Part shown: piece after piece, positions 41,948 through 50,371 of the stretch
Layout of the letters: every line of letters starts with the position of its first letter
Numbering within the stretch: the stretch's first letter is position 1
Source of the DNA: Thermoleophilia bacterium UBA2241
GTDB taxonomy: Bacteria; Actinomycetota; Thermoleophilia; UBA2241
Direction of reading: 5' to 3'
DNA: 64,000 nt
Assembly: GCA_002347645.1 (NCBI GenBank)
Contig: DDYF01000027.1
Coordinates: forward strand, 50,195-114,194
The notes under the pieces: model-generated
What the model was told of the DNA's origin: nothing
Seen by the model: only the letters and a program-made list of their open reading frames with translations
The model's database searches: none
Position numbers and translations under genes: made by a program

Positions 41948-44226
41948 GTCTCTGATGCCCGCTTCTCCTTCAGCGCCTTGATGATCTGCTCGCGCGTCAT
42001 CGGGACCTCATGCAGCCGCACGCCGATCGCGTCGTAGATCGCGTTGGCGATCGCCGGCGCGGTGGGCACGAGTCCCGGTTCGCCGATGCCCTTGGCGCCG
42101 AAGGGCCCGCGCGTGCCCACGCTCTCGACGCAGTAGGCCTTCATCTCGGGCACGTCGCCGATGTTGGGGATCTTGTAGTCGAGGAAGCGGTCGTTCACGA
42201 TGCGGCCCTCGTCGTCGTGCACGAGCCGCTCCATGAGCGCGAAGCCGATGCCCTGGGCCATCGAGCCTTCGAGCTGTCCCTCGGCCATCGTCTGATTGAT
42301 CGTGGTGCCGGTCTCGTGGGCGGCGACGACTCGCAGCACGTTGACCTGCCCCGTTTCGGGGTCGACCTCCACCTCGACGGCCTGGGTACCGAACGAGAAG
42401 CACGGGATGTTCTTGGCGAACGCCGTGGGGATGGTGTACCCCTCGGGAAGATGGTCGACGAAGCGACCGATCCCCGAGATGGGCTCGCCGTGCTCGTTCA
42501 CGGTGTGGTCGACGACCTCGGAGAGGTCGTGCTTCTCGTGAGAGCCCTTCACCCACACCTTGCTCTCCTCGACCAGGATGTCGGCCGGGTCGGCCTCGAG
42601 CATCTCGGCCGCGGCCTCGACGAGCGACTGCCGCGCGTCCTCGGCCGCCGCGAGCACGGCGTTGCCGTTCATGAACGTCGCCCGGCTGCCCCACGAACCG
42701 AGGTCGTACGGCGTGAGCTCAGTGTCGTGCGACAGGACGTTGATGTCCTCGAGGCGCACGCCGAGCTCCTCGGCGGCGATCTGCGCCATCGCGGTATGGG
42801 CGCCCTGGCCCATGTCGAGCGCCGACGTGATCAGCGTGACCGTGCCCTCGTCGGACAGCTTGATTATGGCCTCGGCTGAGTTGAACCCGTAGAAGCGGCC
42901 GCCGCCGCCGGTGTGCACCATATTGGCGAGGCCGACGCCGCGCAGCGGCGCGCCCTTGCCGCGCTTCTCCTCCCAGCCGATCTCCTTGGCGGCAAGCTCC
43001 ATGCACTCGGACATGGCGCAGCCGCAGACCTCCGCGCCGCACGCGGCCGTCTCGTCGGGATGGTTGACGTTGCGGCGCCGCAGCTCCAGGGGGTCCATCC
43101 CCATCTTCTCGGCCAGCTCGTCGATCTGCGACTCGGTGGCGAACGTGACCTGCGGGTTGCCGAAGCCACGGAACGCGGTGCCCATCGCCTTGTTCGTGTA
43201 CACCAGTTCGCCGTGGAAGCGGATGTTCGGAACGTTGTAGAGCGTGCCGAACATCATGCTCGAGAAGTTGATCGTGGCGGGGCCCTTGTCGTGATAGGCG
43301 CCGTTGTCGCCTATCAGGGTGAGGTCGCGCACGAGGATCTTGCCGTCCTTCGTGGCGCCGGTCTTGAGGTGCAGGGTGTAGGGATACCGGGTCTTCGCCG
43401 TCGTGAACTCCTCGCTGCGGGTGTTCACGATGCGTACCGGCCGTCCGGTGAGTCTGGACAGGACGGACGCTATCGGCAGCTTCATGTCCATGACGAGCTT
43501 GGAACCGAAGCCGCCGCCCATAGTCGAGTTGATGATGCGCACGTTCCGTCGGGGGATCCCGAGGACCCGGGCGACCTCCTGGCGCTGTGTGTGCGGCGCC
43601 TGGGCGTTCGTCCAGATCGTGAGCTTGTCGCGCTTGTCCCACTTTGCGATGCAGTTGGACACCTCGAGACAGCAGTGCGCGAGCTGATGGGTGACGTAGG
43701 TCCCTTCGACGACGTAGTCGCACTCGGCGAGCGCCTTGTCGGGATCGCCGAAGAGGCGGTCGACCGACCAGGTCGAGTTGCTCTCCTTGCCCTCGTGGAT
43801 GAGCTGCGCCCCCGGCTTCATGGCCTCGTCGATGTCGAGGATGACGGGCAGCGCCTCGTACTCGACCTTGATGAGATCGAGCGCCGCTTCCGCGGTGTCG
43901 TCGTCCATCGCTGCGACAGCGGCGACCTCGTCGCCCACGTAGCGCACCCTGTCGGTGCAGAGGATGTGCTTGTCGGCCTGCCACTGGTAGAAGGCGAACA
44001 GGTTCTCGGGCACGTCCTCGGCCGTGATGACCGCGAGGACGCCGTCGAGCGCCTTGGCGGCCGACGTGTCGATCGACTTGATGCGCGCATGGGCGTGCGG
44101 GCTCCGCAGGATCTTGCCGACGAGCAGCCCCGGCATCTTCAAATCGACCGTGTACTGCGCCTCGCCGGAGACCTTGGGGATCGCGTCGATGCGCGGCAGC
44201 CCCTTGCGAACGATGCAGGTCTTCAT
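41944..44226 (-). CDS. Molybdenum hydroxylase, molybdopterin-binding large subunit
   Basis: A 760-aa xanthine-dehydrogenase-family large subunit. The N-terminal ald_Xan_dh_C domain (about 1-130) has DAIPKVSGEAQYTVD and LRSPHAHARI. The molybdopterin domains have STMGGGFGSK, FRGFGNPQVTFATE, LDMGQGAHTAMAQ and, near the C-terminus, GPFGAKGIGEPG with the catalytic Glu. The substrate cannot be read from the motifs: purines, pyridine carboxylates and other N-heterocycles are all possible. It overlaps both neighbours by 4 nt (ATGA) and is followed at once by yqeC, suggesting that a special cofactor form is needed. Confidence 0.92.
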   Translation of the reverse strand: MKTCIVRKGLPRIDAIPKVSGEAQYTVDLKMPGLLVGKILRSPHAHARIKSIDTSAAKALDGVLAVITAEDVPENLFAFYQWQADKHILCTDRVRYVGDEVAAVAAMDDDTAEAALDLIKVEYEALPVILDIDEAMKPGAQLIHEGKESNSTWSVDRLFGDPDKALAECDYVVEGTYVTHQLAHCCLEVSNCIAKWDKRDKLTIWTNAQAPHTQRQEVARVLGIPRRNVRIINSTMGGGFGSKLVMDMKLPIASVLSRLTGRPVRIVNTRSEEFTTAKTRYPYTLHLKTGATKDGKILVRDLTLIGDNGAYHDKGPATINFSSMMFGTLYNVPNIRFHGELVYTNKAMGTAFRGFGNPQVTFATESQIDELAEKMGMDPLELRRRNVNHPDETAACGAEVCGCAMSECMELAAKEIGWEEKRGKGAPLRGVGLANMVHTGGGGRFYGFNSAEAIIKLSDEGTVTLITSALDMGQGAHTAMAQIAAEELGVRLEDINVLSHDTELTPYDLGSWGSRATFMNGNAVLAAAEDARQSLVEAAAEMLEADPADILVEESKVWVKGSHEKHDLSEVVDHTVNEHGEPISGIGRFVDHLPEGYTIPTAFAKNIPCFSFGTQAVEVEVDPETGQVNVLRVVAAHETGTTINQTMAEGQLEGSMAQGIGFALMERLVHDDEGRIVNDRFLDYKIPNIGDVPEMKAYCVESVGTRGPFGAKGIGEPGLVPTAPAIANAIYDAIGVRLHEVPMTREQIIKALKEKRASET

Positions 44227-44705
44227 TCGATCTCCCCTCCCTCGAGCAGGCAGCTCGCCGCCTCGACGGCCTCGACGATCTTGACGTAGCCGGTGCAGCG
44301 GCAGAGGTTGCCCTTGAGGCCCTCGAGGATCTCCGCCCGAGTGGGCGTGGGGTTGTGGTCGAGCAAGGCCTTCGCCGTGAGGACCATGCCGGGAGTGCAG
44401 TAGCCGCACTGGATGGCCCCGGTCTCGACGAACGCCCGCTGCACGGGATGCAGCGTGTCGCCGCTGCCCAGCCCTTCGATGGTCAGCACGTCGTGACCCT
44501 CGGCCTCGTGGGCGAGCACGAGACAGGAGTTCACGGGCTCGCCGTCGAGCAGGACGGTGCAGGCACCGCACTCCCCCTGGCCACAGCCGTTCTTGGTGCC
44601 GGTGAGGCCGATCTCGTCGCGGATCACCTCGAGGAGGGTCCGGTGGGTCTCGACGAGCAGGTGATACTCGTCGCCGTTCACTCGTATGTGCAGCTCGCGC
44701 TTCAC
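44223..44705 (-). CDS. Molybdenum hydroxylase, [2Fe-2S] small subunit
   Basis: A 160-aa iron-sulfur subunit. The plant-ferredoxin-type N-terminal domain has CGQGECGACTVLLDG and a fourth Cys in VNSC. The C-terminal helical domain has QCGYCTPGM and CRCTGY, giving the two [2Fe-2S] clusters that pass electrons from Mo to FAD. GTG 44705 overlaps the FAD-subunit stop by GTGA. Confidence 0.94.
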   Translation of the reverse strand: MKRELHIRVNGDEYHLLVETHRTLLEVIRDEIGLTGTKNGCGQGECGACTVLLDGEPVNSCLVLAHEAEGHDVLTIEGLGSGDTLHPVQRAFVETGAIQCGYCTPGMVLTAKALLDHNPTPTRAEILEGLKGNLCRCTGYVKIVEAVEAASCLLEGGEIE

Positions 44706-45583
44706 CCTCGCCCTCCGTTCTGTGCCCACGCGCAGGCGGCGGTGAGGACACGCCGCGACATGACCTCGACCAGGACCTCGCGATACGCCGCGGAGGCGCG
44801 GATGTCGTCGATCGGCTGCGCCTCCTCGACCGCCTTGGCACTGGCGGCCGCGATCGTCGTCTCGTCGAGTTCGCGCCCGGCGAGCAGCGCCTCAGTCGCG
44901 CGCGCGCGCATCGGCGTGGGGGCCACGGCGCCGAGCGCGAGGCGCACGTCCTTGATCGCCGCAGAGCCCTCCTCGAAGGTGGCGCAGAGCCCGACGCCGA
45001 CAGTGCAGCAGTCCATGGCCGAGCGGAAGGTCTTGAGGTAGGTGGCGAAGCTGCGGGCGGGCGCCGGTGGCACGCGCACGGCCCTGAGCAGCTCACCGCG
45101 CCCCAGGACCGTCTGGCCCGGGCCGGTGAAGAACTCCTCGAGCAGGACGACGCGCTCCTCGCGCCCGTCGGTGATGACCGCCTCGGCGCCCAGGGCGATG
45201 AGGATGGGCGCCGTGTCCGCGGAGGGCGCGGCGTTGCACAGGTTGCCGCCGATGGTCGCCCGGTTGCGGACCTGCACCGACCCCACCCATGCAGCCGCCT
45301 GGGCGACTGCGGGACAGCGCTCCTTGATGACCGCCGAGTGCTCGACCGCGCCGAGCGGCGTGACGGCGCCGATCGTCACCCCGCCGTCGTCGTCGGCATG
45401 GATGAAGTTCAGGCCCGGGACATCCTTGAGGCTGACCACGACGGACGGCCGCAGCCCGGCCGCCCTCATCTGCACGAGCACGTCCGTGCCGCCGGCCAGC
45501 GCCTTCGCCGAGCCGGCGGGGTCGGCCAGCACGGCGCAGGCCTCCTCCAGCGTGCTCGGCCGCACGTAGTCGAAGGCTTTCAT
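44702..45583 (-). CDS. Molybdenum hydroxylase, FAD-binding medium subunit
   Basis: A 293-aa FAD subunit of the CoxM/XdhB type with the FAD motifs ALAGGTDVLVQMRAG and ATIGGNLCNAAPSADTAP. ATG 45583 is chosen because CAGGAG lies 8 nt before it and would overlap an in-frame GTG at 45592. It lies 25 nt after the PreA-like gene, the widest gap in this operon. NAD or another acceptor would re-oxidise the flavin. Confidence 0.93.
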   Translation of the reverse strand: MKAFDYVRPSTLEEACAVLADPAGSAKALAGGTDVLVQMRAAGLRPSVVVSLKDVPGLNFIHADDDGGVTIGAVTPLGAVEHSAVIKERCPAVAQAAAWVGSVQVRNRATIGGNLCNAAPSADTAPILIALGAEAVITDGREERVVLLEEFFTGPGQTVLGRGELLRAVRVPPAPARSFATYLKTFRSAMDCCTVGVGLCATFEEGSAAIKDVRLALGAVAPTPMRARATEALLAGRELDETTIAAASAKAVEEAQPIDDIRASAAYREVLVEVMSRRVLTAACAWAQNGGRG

Positions 45584-45608
45584 CGACACCACTCCTGTCC
45601 GTGTGCGT

Positions 45609-46835
45609 TCATTCAGGCCGGCAGGCCACGCCGGCGCGCGTGTTCTCGATCGGCGCCTCGACCATGGTGATGGCCTCGCGCGCGCAGAGGAAGTAGCAGA
45701 CCGCGCACGAGTAGCAGTCCGTGGGCTTCACGAGCACGGCCTTCTTGTCGCGGATCTCGATGCACTCGCAGTGACCCGGGGCCGCGCACAGCCCGCACCC
45801 GTTGCACTTCTCGAGGTCGATCTCGGGGAGCATGGGGATGTAATGGACCTCGCCTGGGGTGACGATGTATTTGAGCGCAACGCCGCGCATGTCGGCCAGC
45901 GTCTCGTAGCCGTTCTCGTCCATGAACTTGCGCATGCCCGGCTCGATCTTCGCGAACGCCTTGTAGCCCTTGAGGTAGAGGAGCGAGCAGTACGTCAGCA
46001 CGGTGGCGCCGTACATGATCATCTCCACGGAGTGGCGCCAGTTCATGAGCCCGCCGCCGCCGGCCAGCGGAAGGTCCGGGCAGATCGTCCGCATCTGCGC
46101 GATGTGGCGGTACGCGAGCGGACGGATCCACGGGCCGCACAACCCGGCGAACGACTGGTTGCTCGTCGACGGGTACATCGGCGTCCCGCCGTTCTTGATG
46201 TCGAGCGGCGGCAGCGACTGCGGGCAGTTGATGGCCGACACGGCCGCTGCCCCGTTCTTCTGCACCGAGCGTCCGACCATCATCGTGTTGGCCTCGGGCG
46301 TCATCTTCGGCATGACGGGGATCTTCACCGCATCGGCCACCGCCTTGCAGACCTGGCCGGCCAACGTCGGGTCCTTGCCCAGCGTGGCGCCGAGCTCGGG
46401 TTCCTCATCGACGCCCATCTGCTTGGCCATCAGGCCCAGGTTGGGGCAGCTCATGTTGAGCTCGAGCATGTCGGCGCCGGCCTCTTCGAGCATCCGCGCC
46501 AGCTTGGCCCAGCCCTCGAGGTCCTCGCCGGGACCCATCATGTTCGCGATGATCTTGAGCTCGGTCTGCTCCTTGCACTGCTGGATGAGCTCCTGCGTGT
46601 CCTCGACGCGCATCCGCTCACCGGAGGGCGAGTAGAAGGCGCCCTCCTTCTCGATGATGTGGTAGGGGCGCGCGTACAGCGGCACCTTGAGGAAGGTCAG
46701 CTTCGTGCTCACGGCTGAGGCGCCGTTCTCCTCGGCCCACTTGATCTTCTCGACCTTGTTGGTCAGCTCGGACGAGGCGATGATGAACGGGTTCTTGAGG
46801 TGCAGGCCTGCGAAATCGACGGACAGGTCAGCCAT
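45609..46835 (-). CDS. PreA-like dihydropyrimidine/dihydroorotate dehydrogenase-family flavoprotein with ferredoxin domain
   Basis: A 408-aa FMN TIM-barrel protein resembling the PreA subunit of dihydropyrimidine dehydrogenase. It has FAGLHLKNPFIIAS at the N-terminus, LELNMSCPNLGL at the active site and VMPKMTPEANTMM, followed by a C-terminal ferredoxin part. The second cluster motif is normal (CYSCAVCYFLC). The first is unusual (CNGCGLCAAPGHCEC). Family members reduce or oxidise C=C bonds in pyrimidines and related rings. No PreT-like partner is adjacent, so electrons may come from ferredoxin, for instance via the AOR. The start has GGGGGAG upstream and overlaps the UbiD stop by 8 nt. Confidence 0.82.
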   Translation of the reverse strand: MADLSVDFAGLHLKNPFIIASSELTNKVEKIKWAEENGASAVSTKLTFLKVPLYARPYHIIEKEGAFYSPSGERMRVEDTQELIQQCKEQTELKIIANMMGPGEDLEGWAKLARMLEEAGADMLELNMSCPNLGLMAKQMGVDEEPELGATLGKDPTLAGQVCKAVADAVKIPVMPKMTPEANTMMVGRSVQKNGAAAVSAINCPQSLPPLDIKNGGTPMYPSTSNQSFAGLCGPWIRPLAYRHIAQMRTICPDLPLAGGGGLMNWRHSVEMIMYGATVLTYCSLLYLKGYKAFAKIEPGMRKFMDENGYETLADMRGVALKYIVTPGEVHYIPMLPEIDLEKCNGCGLCAAPGHCECIEIRDKKAVLVKPTDCYSCAVCYFLCAREAITMVEAPIENTRAGVACRPE

Positions 46836-48480
46836 CGAGCTCCCCCCTTCGGGTCTCAGTGTCGTCGGGTGTCTGCGCGAACCCCGAGGCGGTGACCGTC
46901 TCGCGGGTCTCCTCGAGGCGCGCGCCGCGCTCCAGGTAGCGGCCTTCGACCGCGGCCTGGGCATCCTCGCGCGCCTCGTCGGTCCAGTAGCCAAGCTCGT
47001 AGCCGTGCCAAGGCTTGCGCAGGGTCAGCGCCGGCAGCCCTTCGGCCTCCCAGCGCTCGATCGCCTTCTCCATGAACTCCTTGCGCGGCAGCGAGGTCGG
47101 CGGGTAGTCCCATTTCCGCGTCGCGTCGATGAGGATCGACGAGGTCCCCACGGGCTGCGGGAAGCGCTGCTCGTCGACGTGCGCCTCCGGCGGCGCCGAC
47201 GAGGGGTCGAGGATGCTCGCCTTGCCCGTGACGATGTGCGTGTCGAGGTGCGGGCGCATGCGGTAGGACATCGCCCAGTTGACCGCGTCGGCGTCGTTCG
47301 GGTCGATGTCGTCGTCGACGGCGACGATCATCTTGCCGATAGTCGGGTCAAGGGCGACGGCCGCGTGCAGGGCCTGCCACGGCTGCGACGGGTGGACCTT
47401 CTTGAGCTGGATGACCATGAGGCCGTAGCTGCCGGTGGCCTCGTGGAGCTGGACGTCGAGCACGCCGGGGATGTTGGCCGAGCGTAGCCGGTCGAGGTAC
47501 ACGGCGTCGTAGGCGAGCTTGCGGATGAGACTGCTCTCCGAAGGCGGGAACTGGCTGAGGAAGGCCTGGTAGACGGGCTTCTTGCGGTGCATGATGCCGG
47601 TCACGTGGAACACGGGGTTGGCGACCCGCGTGCCCATGTACCCGGTGTACTCGCCGAACGGCGCCTCCTGTTCGCGGTACGTCGGGTCCACGTAGCCCTC
47701 GACGACGATCTCGGCGCTCGCCGGCACCTCGAGGTCGACCGTGCGACACTTGACGAGGTCGATCGGCTCCCCGGCGATCCCGCCGGCGACCGCGTACTCG
47801 TCGACGCCGTACGGGACCTTGGCGACGCTGCAGAGGCCGACGGCGGGTGTGCAGCCGAGGATGATGGCGGCCTCCAGCATCTTGCCTTGACGACGCGCGG
47901 TCTGCAGGTGCAGGCCGATGTGCTGGCTCTGGTGCGCCATCATGCCGGCCCTGCCCGCGGCCTTCACCATCACGCGGTAAGTGCCGACGTTGCGGTCGCC
48001 CGTCTCGGGGTCCTTGGTGACCCAAAACGGCGAGGTGAAGTACGGCGCGGGGTCGAAGCCCGGCGTCGAGATGGGGTGCGGGAACTCGAGGATGCCGTCG
48101 TGCTCGAGCACGTCGTCCCCGACGTGCACCTCTTCCATGACCGGGCCGTCGTCGACGAGGCGCGGCTCGATGTAGTTCTTGTGCACGGCGGCCCAGCGTG
48201 CGGTGATCTCGTCAGGGGCGCACCCGAGGGCCATGGCGTACACGGCCCTGTTGGCGCCCAGGACCCCGACCGCGACCGGGCCCGGATACTGCCGGCCGTT
48301 CACGTCCCGTACGTCCTCGAAGACGAACGCCGTGCGCTGCTCGGCCGGCAGGCCACGGAACTGCAACCGCACCAGCGGCATCAGCTCGGTGTCCTTGCAG
48401 ATCGGCGTGCGCACCCGCCGGAGCAGGTCCGCCGCCTCCAGCGCCGCGATGTACTCGCGGAAGTCCTTGTAGTAGCTCAC
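46828..48480 (-). CDS. UbiD-family prenyl-FMN-dependent (de)carboxylase
   Basis: A 550-aa UbiD-type enzyme. The prFMN/metal-binding segment is recognisable in NVGTYRVMVKAAGRAGMM and in the QEAPFGEYTGYMG motif with the catalytic Glu residues. UbiD enzymes reversibly decarboxylate aromatic, heteroaromatic or alpha,beta-unsaturated acids. GTG 48480 overlaps the AOR stop by GTGA. Compared with UbiD itself it has a C-terminal extension of roughly 50 residues rich in Glu/Arg/Thr. The UbiX needed to make its cofactor is at 17.7 kb. The substrate is unknown. Confidence 0.9.
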   Translation of the reverse strand: MSYYKDFREYIAALEAADLLRRVRTPICKDTELMPLVRLQFRGLPAEQRTAFVFEDVRDVNGRQYPGPVAVGVLGANRAVYAMALGCAPDEITARWAAVHKNYIEPRLVDDGPVMEEVHVGDDVLEHDGILEFPHPISTPGFDPAPYFTSPFWVTKDPETGDRNVGTYRVMVKAAGRAGMMAHQSQHIGLHLQTARRQGKMLEAAIILGCTPAVGLCSVAKVPYGVDEYAVAGGIAGEPIDLVKCRTVDLEVPASAEIVVEGYVDPTYREQEAPFGEYTGYMGTRVANPVFHVTGIMHRKKPVYQAFLSQFPPSESSLIRKLAYDAVYLDRLRSANIPGVLDVQLHEATGSYGLMVIQLKKVHPSQPWQALHAAVALDPTIGKMIVAVDDDIDPNDADAVNWAMSYRMRPHLDTHIVTGKASILDPSSAPPEAHVDEQRFPQPVGTSSILIDATRKWDYPPTSLPRKEFMEKAIERWEAEGLPALTLRKPWHGYELGYWTDEAREDAQAAVEGRYLERGARLEETRETVTASGFAQTPDDTETRRGELDG

Positions 48481-50369
48481 TGTCCCGCTCCATCCACTAG
48501 GTTCGCGACCACTGGATCGCTCGTGACCCACTCCAGGTTCAGGCGCGCGAGCGTCTCGCGCGTCGGCATACTCGTGACCGGGTCGTAGCCGCTCGCCGCA
48601 TAGAGCTCGCTGCGCATGAGCGGGAAGTCCACCACGTGACCGGCGATCGGTCCGTCCGGCACGGTCTCGGTCATCAGTCGCCCCGGCACGGTGTCATCTG
48701 CGGCACGCAGGCCCTCGCGCACGTTGATCACGCGCTCGAGCGCGTTGATGCGCTCGCCCGCCAAGTACATCTCGGCCGGCGCGATCTCGCGGCCGGTCGC
48801 CGCGCCGATGAGTTCGGCCAGCGTCGCGTCCTGCATGCCGATGGTGAGGAACGCGCAGGTGCCGGCGGAATCGGCGGCGGCGGCGCGGCGGTTGCGGCTG
48901 CCCAGCGTGATCGGCGCCTTGCCCGTGTCGGCGAAGCGGTCGATGTCCGGGTTCGTCAGCTCGGCCGTCACCGTGTAACCGCCGGCGTGATGGCAGCCGC
49001 CGCGGTTGCCACAACCGTATACAAGCGCCATGCCCTTGGCACCGCGCGGGTCGTAGCCCCCGACCTCCATGCCCTTGGCGTGCATGGCGAAGGCCTCCGA
49101 TCCCTGACCGATGCGCTCCGCCATCGCCTTGCTGCCGAGCGCGATCTGCGCGCCGAAGCCGCGGCGGAACGCGGCGTCCTTGACCAGCTGGATCATCGCG
49201 TCGGCGTTGCCGAAGCGCAGGTCGATACCGCCCGTGTCCTCGAGCGTGAGCAGACCGCGCTCGAAGCACTCCATCGCGAACGAGATAGTGACGCCCACGG
49301 AGATGGTGTCGATGCCGTAGCGGTCGCAGAGCTGGTCGGCGGCGATGACGGCGCCCAGGTCGTAGACGCCGCATGAGCTGCCGAGCGCGTACACCGTCTC
49401 GTACTCCGGGCCCTCGGTCGAGGCGCCGGCATACGGGCCATCGCGCACGACGGTCACCTTGCTGCACCGCGAGGGGCAGGGATCGCCGCAGGGAGCATCC
49501 TTGACCAGGAAGTGCTCGCGCAGCGTGCCGCCCAGCAGGCCGCTGCCGTCCTCGACCCTCGCCGAGCGCCGCCAGTTGTCGGCCGGCATGATGCCCGAGT
49601 TCAGCGTCACCGCGACGGTGCTGACCGACCCGTGGAGCTTCAAGGGGCCCGACGTGAACGGGTGCTCGCGGAGCTCCTTGACGATCTTCTTGACCGCCGC
49701 CTTGAACCCGTCGGGGTCGAAGACTGGCGCGATCTCCGCGCCGGCGCGGACGACCATGGCCTTGACCTTCTTGGAGCCCATCACCGCGCCCGCGCCGCCG
49801 CGGCCGAGCGCGCGGCGCTCGTTGAGGAGGCAGGCGTACGGAACGAGGTTCTCGCCGCCCGGACCGATGCAGGTGATCGCGACCTCTCCGCGCGGCAGCT
49901 CTTCGCGGATGTACTCCTGAGTCGACAACGTGTCGAGACCCCAGAGGTGGCCGGCCGGACGCAGCTTCGCCTTGCCGCCGGCGATCTCGACGTACACCGG
50001 CTTGTCGCTGCACCCGGTCAGGGCGATGAGGTCGAAACCCGAGCGCTTGATGGCCGGCCCGAGGTCGCCTCCGGTGATGCAGAACAGGTAGAGCCCGGTC
50101 TGCGGCGACTTCGTCGCCAGGGCGGCCCGCGCCGAACCCGGCGCGGTCGTCCCGCTCAGCGGGCCGGAGGTGAAGATGAGCGGGTTCTCCGGGCTGAGCG
50201 GGTCGGCCCCCGCGGGGAGCATGTCGAAGAGGTAGCGGGCGGCGAGGCCGCGGCCACCGACGAAGTCGCGCGCCGCGGCCGCGTCGAGGTCTTCGACCCG
50301 TTGCTCGCCGGTGCCGACGTCGACGAACAGGGCCTTGCCCCAGAACCCGCCGACAGGGAACTCCCCCAT
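48477..50369 (-). CDS. Tungsten-dependent aldehyde:ferredoxin oxidoreductase family protein (first copy)
   Basis: A 630-aa AOR-family protein. It has the N-terminal domain FVGGRGLAARYLFD, the tungstopterin-binding GRGGAGAVMGSKKVKA (about 189-204) and GPEYETVYALGSSCGV. The expected [4Fe-4S] ligands are Cys294, Cys298 and Cys302 plus a later Cys in AGTCAFLTIGM. The first spacing is x3 (CGDPC) rather than the usual x2. AORs oxidise aldehydes to acids or reduce acids with ferredoxin. AAAGGAG precedes the ATG, and the gene begins 2 nt after the Fe-alcohol dehydrogenase stop, so an alcohol-aldehyde-acid sequence is likely. Confidence 0.9.
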   Translation of the reverse strand: MGEFPVGGFWGKALFVDVGTGEQRVEDLDAAAARDFVGGRGLAARYLFDMLPAGADPLSPENPLIFTSGPLSGTTAPGSARAALATKSPQTGLYLFCITGGDLGPAIKRSGFDLIALTGCSDKPVYVEIAGGKAKLRPAGHLWGLDTLSTQEYIREELPRGEVAITCIGPGGENLVPYACLLNERRALGRGGAGAVMGSKKVKAMVVRAGAEIAPVFDPDGFKAAVKKIVKELREHPFTSGPLKLHGSVSTVAVTLNSGIMPADNWRRSARVEDGSGLLGGTLREHFLVKDAPCGDPCPSRCSKVTVVRDGPYAGASTEGPEYETVYALGSSCGVYDLGAVIAADQLCDRYGIDTISVGVTISFAMECFERGLLTLEDTGGIDLRFGNADAMIQLVKDAAFRRGFGAQIALGSKAMAERIGQGSEAFAMHAKGMEVGGYDPRGAKGMALVYGCGNRGGCHHAGGYTVTAELTNPDIDRFADTGKAPITLGSRNRRAAAADSAGTCAFLTIGMQDATLAELIGAATGREIAPAEMYLAGERINALERVINVREGLRAADDTVPGRLMTETVPDGPIAGHVVDFPLMRSELYAASGYDPVTSMPTRETLARLNLEWVTSDPVVANLVDGAGQ

Positions 50370-50371
50370 GG

